A stretch of DNA of 64,000 bases from Lachnospiraceae bacterium (GCA_022796475.1 JAAWIS010000003.1:1-64000), one strand, 5' to 3'. Numbered from the stretch's first letter, positions 8,076-16,985 are shown. Notes: generated by a model not told the origin, from the letters alone. Program-made: numbers and translations.

Positions 8076-8903
8076 TTATCCTTTTACTGCACCAGAATTC
8101 ATCCCATCTACAAAATACCGCTGAAGGCATATATAAACAATTACCATAGGCAGGGCTGCCAGAGTCAGCCCGGCAATCAGCACACCCCATTGGGTCTGGG
8201 AAGTAGAGCGGATGGCAAAGATCCCAAGAGGTACTGTCTGAAGCCTTCTTCCCTCTGTAAATACCAGGGCAAAGGCAAAATCATTCCAGATATACCTGGC
8301 GCTCATAACCGCCGTAGTGGCAATCACCGGCTTGCTCATTTTGAACACAATGTTAAAAAACACCTGGAAAATAGAGCAGCCGTCAATAATTGCCGCCTCT
8401 TCTACTTCGATTGGCAGATTGATCATAAAGGACCACATCAGGAAGAAGGAGAAGGGAATCCGATAGGCAATATAAGGAACTAAAAGACCTATCCTTGTGT
8501 TGTACAAGCCTGTCAGAGAAAGCAGCTTATAGATAGGAATCAAGGAACACTGAGGCGCCAGCATCATGCCGGAAAGTATAAACATAAACAACAGATACCT
8601 GTGTTTAAAGTCAAACCGGATGATCCCATATGCTGCCATCCCGGAAATTAAAATCACGAAAAACGTTCCTGCTATCGTAAAAAACAAACTGTTTACTACC
8701 GTATTTTGGATATAGGCGCTCCAAACATAGAAATAGTTGGAGATCTTCCACGTTTCCGGAAGGTTCCACGGAGATCCGAAAATATCGCTGTCTGCTTTAA
8801 AGCCGCTGACTGCCATCCAAAGAAGAGGAAACAGGATGACTGCTATATATAGGAGCATAAATATATGGATAATCCATCGTTTTACCTTGGAACTAATACT
8901 CAT
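8076..8903 (-). CDS. ABC sugar transporter permease (MalG/CUT1 type)
   Basis: Inner-membrane permease of 275 residues with six predicted transmembrane segments (first at about 12-32). The EAA loop that contacts the ATPase reads EVEEAAIIDGCSIFQVFFNIVFKMSKP. Length and the late position of the loop fit the MalG-type partner. It starts one base after the stop of the MalF-type gene, so the pair is co-translated. No ATPase gene is present in the locus; CUT1 importers in Firmicutes often share a MsmX-like ATPase encoded elsewhere. Given the neighbouring deglycases and kinase, the cargo is probably a fructosamine such as fructoselysine or fructose-asparagine. Confidence 0.92.
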   Translation of the reverse strand: MSISSKVKRWIIHIFMLLYIAVILFPLLWMAVSGFKADSDIFGSPWNLPETWKISNYFYVWSAYIQNTVVNSLFFTIAGTFFVILISGMAAYGIIRFDFKHRYLLFMFILSGMMLAPQCSLIPIYKLLSLTGLYNTRIGLLVPYIAYRIPFSFFLMWSFMINLPIEVEEAAIIDGCSIFQVFFNIVFKMSKPVIATTAVMSARYIWNDFAFALVFTEGRRLQTVPLGIFAIRSTSQTQWGVLIAGLTLAALPMVIVYICLQRYFVDGMNSGAVKG

Positions 8904-8904
8904 C

Positions 8905-9804
8905 CTATTTCTCCCCCTTCATGGTTTCTTTTACGTTGTACATCCGCATCTGGATAAAGGAAAAGGCAAAGGTAATCACAAACAGCAGCACGCCGATAGC
9001 GCTGGCATATCCCATGTTGTCTTTCCGGAAACCGGTTTTATACATCAGCGTAGCCAGAACTTCTGTGGCATTTCCCGGTCCGCCGCTGGTCATAACATAC
9101 ACCTCATCAAATACCATAAAAGCGCCAATAATCGTAATAGTCGTGTTCATCAGAATGGTAGAGCGGATCATGGGGATGGTAATTTTAAAGAATGTCTGCA
9201 GGCCATTTGCGCCGTCAATCTTAGCGGACTCATAAATTTCCAAGGGCACGCTCTGAAGGCCGACGGTATACAGCATCACCATTTCGCCCATATACTGCCA
9301 CTGAGATACCATGATCACTGCCCACATGGCGGTCTTGGCATCTCCAAGCCAGTCATGGGTCAGACCAGAAAGGCCAATTGCTTCTAACATCGGGTTGACA
9401 AAGCCGATGGACGGACTGTATCCGATTACCCACAAAAGGCCGATAGCGGTTAACGATACCACTGCCGGAATAAAGATTACAACCCGGGTTGCTGCTGCAA
9501 ACCTGGCATTTGCAAAGGAATTCAACAGGTAAGCCAATACCAGGCCTAAGCTTACCTGGAAAATAATAGAAATTACCGCATACTTTACATTATTGGCAAC
9601 TGCATTCCAAACTGCCCGGTCAGAAAACAGCTTTTTTATATACCGCAGCCCCACAAAGTCCATGGTTTTTGAATAAGCGGTCCATTTATACAGGCTGTAA
9701 TATACGTTAACAATAACTGGAAGGAAAATCAGCAAAGCCACTATCGCCACTGCAGGAAACAGGAAAACCCACAGCATCTTTTTGTTTTTATATAACGTAG
9801 TCAT
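8905..9804 (-). CDS. ABC sugar transporter permease (MalF/CUT1 type)
   Basis: Permease of 299 residues with a membrane-spanning N-terminus at about 12-33 and five further segments. The EAA motif is PLEIYESAKIDGANGLQTFFKITIPMI, close to consensus. It forms the membrane channel together with the MalG-type product downstream. The ribosome-binding site AAGGGGG sits just ahead of the ATG. It lies 30 bases downstream of the binding-protein gene, so binding protein, MalF and MalG form one operon under the promoter at 11361. The substrate is inferred from the locus. Confidence 0.92.
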   Translation of the reverse strand: MTTLYKNKKMLWVFLFPAVAIVALLIFLPVIVNVYYSLYKWTAYSKTMDFVGLRYIKKLFSDRAVWNAVANNVKYAVISIIFQVSLGLVLAYLLNSFANARFAAATRVVIFIPAVVSLTAIGLLWVIGYSPSIGFVNPMLEAIGLSGLTHDWLGDAKTAMWAVIMVSQWQYMGEMVMLYTVGLQSVPLEIYESAKIDGANGLQTFFKITIPMIRSTILMNTTITIIGAFMVFDEVYVMTSGGPGNATEVLATLMYKTGFRKDNMGYASAIGVLLFVITFAFSFIQMRMYNVKETMKGEK

Positions 9805-9834
9805 ATTTCCCCCTTTCTTTGTAAGCCTTCTTAC

Positions 9835-11181
9835 TTACTGATCGGCAGCCACCTCCCGGGCAGTAGCTGTTACGCTTTCCATAACAGACTGACCTGTTTC
9901 TGCATCAAATATGGTTTGGCATCCAATCAGATACGTATCGGCAACAGTCTGGTCAATGGCACAGTCTAACCATTCGGAAATTCCAGGTGCGTTTAAGTTT
10001 TTCTCAATGATCTCTAAAGATTCCGGCATACATTTCGTTTCATCCAGTTCCAGACTGGTACAGGGAAGGAATCCTAACTCATACACCATTTTGGACTGCA
10101 CAGAATCGCTGGTAAGCCACTTAAGGAATTGAACAGCTTCATCCGGATGCTTGGATGCTGTGTTAACCATAAATACATCCGGACCTCCGGTAATATATCC
10201 AGTTTCTCCAGCCCCTCCTTCTACCTCTGGAAAATCAAAGTAGCTCCAGTCGTCGCCAAGGGAATTTTCATAGTTAATCAGGTTCTGCACTTCCTCATAA
10301 ATCATGGCTGCTTTCCCCTCCTGAACCATGGCCTGGGACATTTCCCATGTACAGGAATTAATATCCGTATTAACAAAACCGCGGTCATACAAATCCTTCA
10401 TCATATCCAGCGCTTTTTGGTAGCCTGGATCTGTGTAGTCAATCTCTTCCATGGTGTAGTTTTTATTGGTTATATCCGCCGGAACCAGTTTTCCATTTAA
10501 GGTGGTAATGTAGTGACATACTACCCAGCTATACTGATTTCCGATTGCTACAGGAGTGATTCCCAGATCCTTAATCTTCTGGCATACTTCTAAGAACTGG
10601 TCCCAGGTTTTCGGTACTTCCTGGATCCCGGCTTCTGCAAAAATCTTCTTGTTATAAACCATTTCTTTGGATGAATAATCCCATGGAATCGCCCAGTAGG
10701 CGCCGTCCTTCTCACAGCATCCCAGCATGGACTGGTTAAAGCTGTCCTTCCACTGGGTATCTTCTTCTAAGTATTTGGTAATATCCAAAGCATTGCCGGA
10801 ATCCACATATTGGGTAATCCGCTGGCCGCTCCAGGTAAAGAAAATATCCGGCGCATCCTCACTGCCCAAAAGTACCCTGGTTTTATCCTTGATCTCTTCA
10901 TCCCCATAAGCTGCCATCTCAATTGTAATCCCTGGGTTCTGTTCCTCAAACTGGGCAATCACTTCATTAAAATACTCCATCCGCTTTTCTTCCGGAAACT
11001 TATGAACAAATTTAATTGTTACTTGGCTGCCGGCTCCCGCCTGACCAGCCGGCTGTCCTTCTGCCTGGTTTTGGGCCTGGTTCTCATTTGCCTCTCCTCC
11101 TGCATTGCTGCCGCAGCCTGCAAGAAATACCGCGGCTACTGCCGCCATGGAAATAACTGCAATCCTTCGGTTTCCTTTCAC
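9835..11181 (-). CDS. Extracellular sugar-binding lipoprotein, paralogue 1
   Basis: Solute-binding protein of 448 residues for the CUT1 importer. The N-terminus is a lipoprotein signal with lipobox FLAGC, lipidated Cys23, followed by a Gly/Ala/Gln-rich linker of about 30 residues. The mature part is a type 1 sugar-binding fold with blocks IFFTWSGQRITQYV and GYITGGPDVFMVN. It starts with GTG at 11181, supported by AGGAGG 8 bases upstream. It is closely similar along its whole length to the binding protein at 14482, with long identical stretches, so this locus keeps two receptors for one permease pair. It is first gene of the transporter operon behind promoter B. Confidence 0.92.
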   Translation of the reverse strand: MKGNRRIAVISMAAVAAVFLAGCGSNAGGEANENQAQNQAEGQPAGQAGAGSQVTIKFVHKFPEEKRMEYFNEVIAQFEEQNPGITIEMAAYGDEEIKDKTRVLLGSEDAPDIFFTWSGQRITQYVDSGNALDITKYLEEDTQWKDSFNQSMLGCCEKDGAYWAIPWDYSSKEMVYNKKIFAEAGIQEVPKTWDQFLEVCQKIKDLGITPVAIGNQYSWVVCHYITTLNGKLVPADITNKNYTMEEIDYTDPGYQKALDMMKDLYDRGFVNTDINSCTWEMSQAMVQEGKAAMIYEEVQNLINYENSLGDDWSYFDFPEVEGGAGETGYITGGPDVFMVNTASKHPDEAVQFLKWLTSDSVQSKMVYELGFLPCTSLELDETKCMPESLEIIEKNLNAPGISEWLDCAIDQTVADTYLIGCQTIFDAETGQSVMESVTATAREVAADQ

Positions 11182-11360
11182 TTTTTCTTCCTCCTTTTTT
11201 GTTTGAACATCCTTAAAATTACTCAGATACCCTGTCGTGTACTGTCTGCCTCATATACAAGTAACACTTTGCAGAATATTATGCAGACAGAATACTCGTG
11301 TGTTTCAAAGCTGCTCTTTGTTTAATTGTATTATATCGTTATATAATAATTGTTATAGTT

Positions 11361-11389
11361 ATATTAACACATTATATTACATCAGTCAA
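11361..11389 (-). promoter_or_regulatory. Promoter and operator site B ahead of the transporter operon
   Basis: On the minus strand TTGACT (complement of 11384-11389), 17 bases, TAATAT (complement of 11361-11366). The spacer carries ATTAACACATTATATT at 11363-11378, sharing the ATTAACAC half-site with sites A and C. It drives the GTG-started lipoprotein gene about 180 bp downstream. The gap 11182-11556 contains this promoter and the divergent regulator promoter and nothing else I recognise. Confidence 0.72.
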
Positions 11390-11481
11390 TAGCAAAATTT
11401 GCTTTTTCACAGAAATCACATTGAAATTTCCTGACTTTTTAGCGACTATTCACAGCTTCCAAAAACTCTGAAAAGAATCGG

Positions 11482-11510
11482 TTTACTTTTCTCACAAAAA
11501 AGAGTATACT
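11482..11510 (+). promoter_or_regulatory. Promoter of the GntR regulator gene
   Basis: TTTACT (11482-11487), 17 bases, TATACT (11505-11510). Just after the -10, TATACGTGATATTAC at 11507-11525 region resembles the ATACGTGTTAATAT arm of site A on its other strand, so autoregulation is possible but weakly supported. Confidence 0.65.
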
Positions 11511-11556
11511 ATACGTGATATTACAACTAAACTGTCAGCTAAGGAGTTATAGAAGC

Positions 11557-12318
11557 ATGATTGAACACGAAAGCGTAATTCCGCTTTACCAGCAAATCGA
11601 AAATGATATTAAGGATAAAATTGTCAGCGGAGAATATCAGGCCGGACAAATGCTTCCAAGCGAAAGCAAGTTCTGTGAAATGTACCAGGTAAGCCGTGTA
11701 ACCATCCGAAATGCCATATCGGATTTGGTGGAACAAGGCATCTTAATCCGCAAGCACGGCAAAGGCACGTTTGTAGAAAACCAGAAGATTCCTTCCAACC
11801 TGATTAAGTTCAGCGGGTTTACCACTACCTGCCGGGAAAACAATATCAAAATTAATACCCATATATTATGCGTTCAGCGCCAGGAAGCATCCATGTATGA
11901 TATGCGTGCCCTGAAGCTGAAGGAAAACGATGATATCGTCTATATTAAACGCATCCGCTATGCAGACAGTCATCCGGTCATTATTGAGCACGTTCATCTG
12001 CCTTACAAAGAATATTCTTTCCTGCTGAATGAAAATTTAGAGGATCGGTCGTTATACAAAACGATTGAACAGAAAACAGGTGCCAATCCGGAAAACTACT
12101 GTCACACAAAAATTTGTCTTGAGGCCAGTGCTGCCACCCCGGAGGAAGCGCTTTTTTTAAAGCTGCAGCCAGGAAATCCGCTGTTTATCCTAAAGGAAGA
12201 AATCATCTCTGACAATGATCAGCCAATCCACTGGACAAAACAGATCATGTCAGGAAATTATTTTAAATTTTACTTATCCAATACCACAAACCGCCTGTCC
12301 ATCAATATTGAAGCTTAG
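11557..12318 (+). CDS. frlR: GntR/HutC-family transcriptional regulator, FrlR-like
   Basis: Regulator of about 253 residues. The N-terminal winged helix-turn-helix reads IVSGEYQAGQMLPSESKFCE followed by VSRVTIRNAISDL and the wing GILIRKHGKGTFV. The C-terminal half is a UTRA ligand-binding domain (from about residue 95), which in this subfamily binds phosphorylated sugars. I start at the ATG at 11557, preceded by AAGGAG; the reading frame extends further upstream but without a ribosome-binding site. It is divergent from the transporter operon, and operator-like palindromes overlap the locus promoters, so it is the likely repressor of the fructosamine genes. The frlR name is inferred from context. 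Confidence 0.88.
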   Translation: MIEHESVIPLYQQIENDIKDKIVSGEYQAGQMLPSESKFCEMYQVSRVTIRNAISDLVEQGILIRKHGKGTFVENQKIPSNLIKFSGFTTTCRENNIKINTHILCVQRQEASMYDMRALKLKENDDIVYIKRIRYADSHPVIIEHVHLPYKEYSFLLNENLEDRSLYKTIEQKTGANPENYCHTKICLEASAATPEEALFLKLQPGNPLFILKEEIISDNDQPIHWTKQIMSGNYFKFYLSNTTNRLSINIEA

Positions 12319-12404
12319 TGTCTGACTGTTTGCTGCTTAGATTAATTATGATCTGAGTTTATGTAATGCAGACAGATTACCGGAAAGAAAGGTTCGAACG
12401 ATTC

Positions 12405-12491
12405 GCGGAGGGAAAAGTCTGTCGCAATGTTACAATGCCAAGGACTGCCGGTCTTTCAGAAGTTCTTTTTGTGAAAGGCTCTTCCCTCCGC
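12405..12491. repeat. 87-bp hairpin element between convergent genes
   Basis: GCGGAGGGAA (12405-12414) is perfectly inverted as TTCCCTCCGC (12482-12491); pairing continues imperfectly inwards. It lies between the GntR gene and the convergent Cof gene and could end transcription from either side, but has no clear T-run. The gap 12319-12622 contains only this and the element at 12525. Confidence 0.65.
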
Positions 12492-12524
12492 TGATGTATG
12501 ACTTATGGTGAAACAAACTGAAAA

Positions 12525-12621
12525 TGGCTGCCGCAGAACGGCTGGTTCTTCACAATATATTGCCCGGAAATTCTGATAAACTCCGGTATCAATTGTGAGA
12601 ACGCCGAATCTGCGGCAGCCA
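12525..12621. repeat. Dispersed ~100-bp hairpin element, copy 2
   Basis: TGGCTGCCGCAGA (12525-12537) is perfectly inverted as TCTGCGGCAGCCA (12609-12621). The inner arms also match (GTTCTTCACAAT against ATTGTGAGAAC). End sequence and length agree with copies at 3097, 22623 and 61519. It abuts the stop codon of the Cof-type phosphatase. Confidence 0.75.
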
Positions 12622-12622
12622 C

Positions 12623-13474
12623 TTATGATCTGCTGTTTTCAATCAGGCGGCCTACTACATCAGCAATGCCGTCTTCATCATTAGAAGGCGCAATATACTC
12701 TGCTGCCTGTTTTACTTCCTTCTGCCCGTTAGCCATGGCGACACCGATCCCTGCAAATGCGATCATAGACTGATCATTAAACCCGTCGCCGCATGCAATC
12801 AGGTTTTCCTGCCTCATTCCCAGATGATTTAACAGCCGGTTTAACGCCTGTGCTTTATCGATCCCTCTGGCTGTAATTTCAAGAAAGTATGGGGCAGAAC
12901 GGCATATGGTTAACCGCTCTTTCCAATAAGACTGCATACGTTTTTCAACAGTTTCCAAGTAAGAGCTTTCTGCTGTCATCAGGCACTTGGTTACTGGAAA
13001 CGTTACATCTTTAGCAAAGTTGTCTGTCTTTTTTATTTCCATATGGTTAATCCGCTTTTCTTCCAGGCAGTATTGATCCTGGGGATGCTGTGTAATAATA
13101 TATTGATCTTGATAGGTCATAATATTAACCTGGTATTCCTTTGCCTGACAGGCCAAAGTTTGCACAGCATCCGAATCCAAAACCTGCTGATACAAAATGC
13201 GTCCTGTTTTGCAGTCCGTTAAACAGCCGCCGTTATAGGCCAAAATATATCCGCCTTTTTGCTTCAGTTCTAATTCCTCTGCCAAAGGCATGATCCCATA
13301 GGTAGGGCGGCCTGATGCAAGGACCACCCGTCCGCCCATTGCCATAAACAGCTTCAAAGCCCATCGAACCACAGGGGTAATCTGCTTTTTGGAATTCGTC
13401 AGTGTACCATCCAGATCCAGTGCAAGAAGGCAGTCTGAAATCTTTTGTTTCTTCTCCTCAAATATCGTTCCCAT
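12623..13474 (-). CDS. Cof-type HAD-IIB sugar-phosphate phosphatase
   Basis: About 283-residue haloacid dehalogenase hydrolase with a type IIB cap. Motif I is LLALDLDGTLTNSKK, motif II VVLASGRPTYG, and motifs III/IV ACGDGFNDQSMIAFAG. These enzymes usually dephosphorylate sugar phosphates. I start at the ATG at 13474 behind AGGTGGG; the longer frame adds 37 residues that read like coincidental translation of the upstream gene's 3' end. It follows the FrlD-like kinase by 23 bases and is probably cotranscribed, perhaps to relieve phosphosugar stress. Alternative: a general housekeeping phosphatase caught in the operon. Confidence 0.88.
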   Translation of the reverse strand: MGTIFEEKKQKISDCLLALDLDGTLTNSKKQITPVVRWALKLFMAMGGRVVLASGRPTYGIMPLAEELELKQKGGYILAYNGGCLTDCKTGRILYQQVLDSDAVQTLACQAKEYQVNIMTYQDQYIITQHPQDQYCLEEKRINHMEIKKTDNFAKDVTFPVTKCLMTAESSYLETVEKRMQSYWKERLTICRSAPYFLEITARGIDKAQALNRLLNHLGMRQENLIACGDGFNDQSMIAFAGIGVAMANGQKEVKQAAEYIAPSNDEDGIADVVGRLIENSRS

Positions 13475-13497
13475 TTTCCCACCTGTATTCTTACCTG

Positions 13498-14418
13498 TTA
13501 TCTTTTCATGCTGCTTAAGGGCACGCCACAGCCATAAGCGCCTTTCAGTCTGCAGGTATGCCTGGCTTTTAAGTTTCCCATACACATACCGGCCTGAATT
13601 GCCTGGCGCTTCACATCCTTTTTGTTTTCTTCCAGGATAAAATGTTTATCTGAAGAAGCAGCCATGGACTCCATTTGTTTTACAAGATCCATATAAGTAG
13701 TGATAAACCCGCTGATCCAGGAATCGCCGCAGCCAGTAGTATCAACTGCGCCTCCTTCCGGGAAATAAGGCTTCTTCTCATACAGTTCCGATCCGTCATA
13801 AACCCATGCGCCTTTGATCCCCATGGTGATAATCGCCATGCAGCAGTGCCGGGAATCAACGGCTTTTTGAAGCACAGACAAATTCTCCTGCTCAGATAAG
13901 TCATCCCGTCCGGAAAACAGGATAAAATCTGCGGTTTCAGAAATCACTTCCACCTTTTCCCAGTCCCATTCCGTAGAAAAGTCGTAGAGAAGCGGAATTC
14001 CTGCCCCTTTAATTTTTCCTAGCTGATCATCAATATAGCTGTAACAACTAGTATGAACGAGGTCAAAGTGTTTCAGGTAAGCAACCAGCTCATCCGTAAT
14101 GGCTAATGGTGATGATTTTACCAGCCCCCCATTATTTTCATCTCCAATTACCCGATCTCCGTCTATTAGGTTAATAAAACATCTTCCAGTTTCCCCGTGG
14201 CACACTGGGCTCATAACGTACTCTACCTTCTGCTTTTCCAGGGAATCGGTCAAAACCTTTTGATATACATCATCTGCCAGAACTCCTACGTAAGCAGCTT
14301 TATGGCCCAACTGGGAACAGTATACTGCCACGTTCACACAGTTTCCGCCAGGATTCACGATCCCGTCAATATAATTGATATCCACCACATTATCGCCTAC
14401 ACACGCGACTTTCACCAT
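13498..14418 (-). CDS. frlD: PfkB-family sugar kinase, fructoselysine 6-kinase-like
   Basis: Kinase of 306 residues. The N-terminus (ACVGDNVVDIN, then GGNCVNVAVYCSQLG) closely follows the FrlD pattern. The PfkB signature near the C-terminus reads VDTTGCGDSWISGF; the usual GAGDS is GCGDS here but the catalytic aspartate is kept. The reaction would be ATP-dependent 6-phosphorylation of an imported fructosamine, making the substrate for the SIS deglycases. The C-terminal tail beyond about residue 245 is longer than in typical FrlD and contains a Lys-rich insertion. The gene lies between the second binding protein and the Cof phosphatase; GGAGG precedes the ATG by about 10 bases. Confidence 0.87.
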   Translation of the reverse strand: MVKVACVGDNVVDINYIDGIVNPGGNCVNVAVYCSQLGHKAAYVGVLADDVYQKVLTDSLEKQKVEYVMSPVCHGETGRCFINLIDGDRVIGDENNGGLVKSSPLAITDELVAYLKHFDLVHTSCYSYIDDQLGKIKGAGIPLLYDFSTEWDWEKVEVISETADFILFSGRDDLSEQENLSVLQKAVDSRHCCMAIITMGIKGAWVYDGSELYEKKPYFPEGGAVDTTGCGDSWISGFITTYMDLVKQMESMAASSDKHFILEENKKDVKRQAIQAGMCMGNLKARHTCRLKGAYGCGVPLSSMKR

Positions 14419-14481
14419 GTTTCTGATCCTCCGCTTTTTTTGTGAAGGAGCTGTTCACCAATGATTTCGTGACCCAGCCCT

Positions 14482-15846
14482 CTACTGATCCTCTGCCACT
14501 TCCTGGGCAGTAGCAGAAACATCCAGCATGATCGCTGCACCATCCTGATCGTCAAAAATTGTCTGACAGCCAATCAGATAGGTATCGGCAACCGTCTGGT
14601 TCAGCGCACAGTCCAGCCACTCAGAGATGCCTGGCGCCTCCATGTTTTTGTTGATAATTTCCAATATTTCCGGCATACACTGTTCCGGATCCAATTCCAC
14701 ATTAATTACTGGCAGGAACCCAAGATCATATACCATCTTAGCCTGCACGTCTGGACTCGTTAAATGTTTTAAGAATTTAACAGCTTCATCCGGATGCTTG
14801 GACTCGCTGTTAACCATAAATACATCTGGCCCTCCCGTTATGTAGCCAGCCTTCCCTTGGCCATTCTCAACTTCCGGAAAATCAAAGTAGCCCCAGTCAT
14901 CTCCAAGTGAATTTTCATAGTTTACCAAATTGGGTACTTCTTCATATACCATAGCTGCTTTTCCTTCCTGCACCATAGACTGGGACATTTCCCAGGTGCA
15001 GGAATTTACGTCCTGGTTTACATATCCAAGATCATACAAAGTACGCACCATATCCAGGGCCTTTGCATAGCCTTCATGAGAGAAATTCGTATCTTCCATG
15101 TTATAATTGGCATTCAGTTTATCCTCTGGAACTAACTTTCCGTTTAATGTGGTAATATAATGACATACTACCCAGGAATACTGGTTTCCCAGAGCAATCG
15201 GCGTATAACCAGCATCCTTAATGATCTGGCAGTCTTCCAGCAGCTCATCCCAGGTAGCCGGGAGTTCTGTAATTCCCACCTCTGCAAAAATTTTTTTATT
15301 ATACACCATTTCCTTGGAATCATAATCCCAGGGGATAGCCCAATAAGAGCCATTCTTATTGCAGCATTCCAGCATAGACTGGTTGAAGCTTTCTTTCCAC
15401 TGGCTGTCTTCCTCTAAATATTTCGTAATATCCAGAGCATTGCCGGAATCCACATATTGAGTAATCCGCTGGCCGCTCCAGGTAAAGAAAATGTCCGGCG
15501 CTTCATCACTTCCTAAAAGCACCCTGGTTTTATCCTTAATCTCCTCATCACCATACGCATTCATCTCAATCTTAATATTAGGGTTTTCCTTCTCAAACTC
15601 TGCAATCACTTCATTAAAATACTGCATACGGGACTCTTCTGGCAGCTTATGAATAAATTTAATCGTAACCGGTTCACCTGCTGCCTCTCCGGAACTTTGT
15701 CCGCCTTCTGCTGCCGACGGTCCTGTGCTGCCTGCTTCTGCCTGTGTGTCTGCACTGCCATTTTGACTGCTGCAGCCAGTTATGGAAGATGCACATAACA
15801 CAGCTCCCAACCCAATTCCCAACATTTTTCTGAATCCTTTGTCCAT
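14482..15846 (-). CDS. Extracellular sugar-binding lipoprotein, paralogue 2
   Basis: Lipoprotein of 454 residues, with lipobox SSITGC (Cys25) and a Ser/Gly/Ala-rich linker. It matches the binding protein at 9835 closely (shared blocks IFFTWSGQRITQYV, GNQYSWVVCHYITT, GYITGGPDVFMVN and the same C-terminus). There is no permease gene next to it, so it probably feeds the same MalF/MalG pair, broadening its substrate range. It leads a second operon: binding protein, FrlD-like kinase, Cof phosphatase, under promoter C. GGAGGAGG ribosome-binding site. Confidence 0.92.
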   Translation of the reverse strand: MDKGFRKMLGIGLGAVLCASSITGCSSQNGSADTQAEAGSTGPSAAEGGQSSGEAAGEPVTIKFIHKLPEESRMQYFNEVIAEFEKENPNIKIEMNAYGDEEIKDKTRVLLGSDEAPDIFFTWSGQRITQYVDSGNALDITKYLEEDSQWKESFNQSMLECCNKNGSYWAIPWDYDSKEMVYNKKIFAEVGITELPATWDELLEDCQIIKDAGYTPIALGNQYSWVVCHYITTLNGKLVPEDKLNANYNMEDTNFSHEGYAKALDMVRTLYDLGYVNQDVNSCTWEMSQSMVQEGKAAMVYEEVPNLVNYENSLGDDWGYFDFPEVENGQGKAGYITGGPDVFMVNSESKHPDEAVKFLKHLTSPDVQAKMVYDLGFLPVINVELDPEQCMPEILEIINKNMEAPGISEWLDCALNQTVADTYLIGCQTIFDDQDGAAIMLDVSATAQEVAEDQ

Positions 15847-15875
15847 GATTTACCTCCTCCTTTTTCTTTTAACTT

Positions 15876-15904
15876 ATATTAACACGTTATATTATATATG
15901 TCAA
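15876..15904 (-). promoter_or_regulatory. Promoter and operator site C
   Basis: On the minus strand TTGACA (complement of 15899-15904), 17 bases, TAATAT (complement of 15876-15881). The spacer contains ATTAACACGTTATATT at 15878-15893, nearly the same as site B. It serves the second binding-protein operon. Confidence 0.75.
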
Positions 15905-15924
15905 CATGTATCTTTATTGTATTA

Positions 15925-16845
15925 TTATTTCTTGCCCCGTTCCTCCAATACTACAAGTAATATCCCTGCCATAATCAGCCCACAGCCAAACAGCTTTACC
16001 GGACTCATCACTTCCCCAAGAAGCATGACCCCAACTGCCACGCAGGTTACTGGCTCAAACATGGAAAGCAGAGAAGCCGTTGTTCCTCCTATATGCCGGA
16101 TGCCAAACTGAAATAAAATATTAGCGGCAACTCCATTTAAAAGAGCATGAGCTGCCGTCATCATCCAGGCTGTTCCTGTCATAGTGAACACCATCGTTCC
16201 CACTGCTTCCCCGTAAAGCAAGGCGACGATGCCCCGTATCCCTGTCATGTAAAAGCTAAACCACAGATAATCTGTCTTTTGAAGACCTGACTTTTCCATT
16301 ACCAAAATATACCCGGCATAGGTAATTCCAGAAACAAGGGCCAGAAACATCCCGTATCTTGTGCCTGAACCTGCAAAATCTGAGGTAAAGGCAATCCCCG
16401 CCAGGCTTAATGCCATTGCCGCCCCTTTTCCCACAGTGAGCCTTTTCTTCAAGATCCATATTCCGGCAACTGCCACATAAACTGGATAGGTAAAATGCAG
16501 AACCGTAGCGATTCCTGTGGCGATCTGTTCAAAGGCACTGAATAAAAAAAGGGTGGTCAGCCCTCCAAGCACCCCATCCAGCAAAAGCCAAACAATCTGG
16601 TTTTTTTTCGGCAGTACAGGAGTTTTCTGCTCCAGCATCAAAAGCAGAAGAATCAACATACTAAAAAATGAAGAAAAGCAGGTGAAAGTGATCGGATTGC
16701 TTCCCCCCTGGTAAGCGCCAGATGCAAAAAAAGCATTCAGGCCATATAAAAATGCAGAAAACATAGCGCCGCCTGCTCCTGCCATCTCTTTTCCTCCGCG
16801 AACCGCTCTTTTTTCCATCGTCATTTCCATCGCCATTTCCTCCAT
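15925..16845 (-). CDS. DMT-superfamily (EamA) transporter
   Basis: Membrane protein of about 300 residues with ten predicted transmembrane segments arranged as two EamA repeats. The second repeat ends with the conserved LLSMFEPVTCVAVGVMLLGE. Members move metabolites such as amino acids or sugar derivatives, most often outwards; an export role for the amine or amino acid released by the deglycases is speculation from position. Several ATGs lie near the 5' end; GGAGG is best spaced for the ATG at 16827, so the protein may begin six residues later than the listed start. Promoter D lies upstream. Confidence 0.85.
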   Translation of the reverse strand: MEEMAMEMTMEKRAVRGGKEMAGAGGAMFSAFLYGLNAFFASGAYQGGSNPITFTCFSSFFSMLILLLLMLEQKTPVLPKKNQIVWLLLDGVLGGLTTLFLFSAFEQIATGIATVLHFTYPVYVAVAGIWILKKRLTVGKGAAMALSLAGIAFTSDFAGSGTRYGMFLALVSGITYAGYILVMEKSGLQKTDYLWFSFYMTGIRGIVALLYGEAVGTMVFTMTGTAWMMTAAHALLNGVAANILFQFGIRHIGGTTASLLSMFEPVTCVAVGVMLLGEVMSPVKLFGCGLIMAGILLVVLEERGKK

Positions 16846-16928
16846 TCCTTTCTTTGCCCTTCTCTGCGCAAACCTTCCGTACCCTTCTTAACTCAAAACA
16901 GCTTCCAATCTTATGTTTACATGTTATA

Positions 16929-16957
16929 TTAATAACATCATATGACGTATTTGTCAA
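16929..16957 (-). promoter_or_regulatory. Promoter D ahead of the EamA transporter
   Basis: On the minus strand TTGACA (complement of 16952-16957), 17 bases, TATTAA (complement of 16929-16934). A palindrome GTTATATTAATAAC overlaps the -10 at 16923-16936. It is related in composition to sites A-C but lacks the ATTAACAC half-site, so membership of the same regulon is uncertain. Confidence 0.6.
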
Positions 16958-16985
16958 GATTAAAAAATCCAAAGGGGTTTCCATA

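Noticed and set aside
12385..12410. A tRNA-like T-loop sequence, GGTTCGAACG
   Set aside because: There is no acceptor stem, D-arm or anticodon arm around it; the sequence belongs to the flank of the hairpin at 12405.
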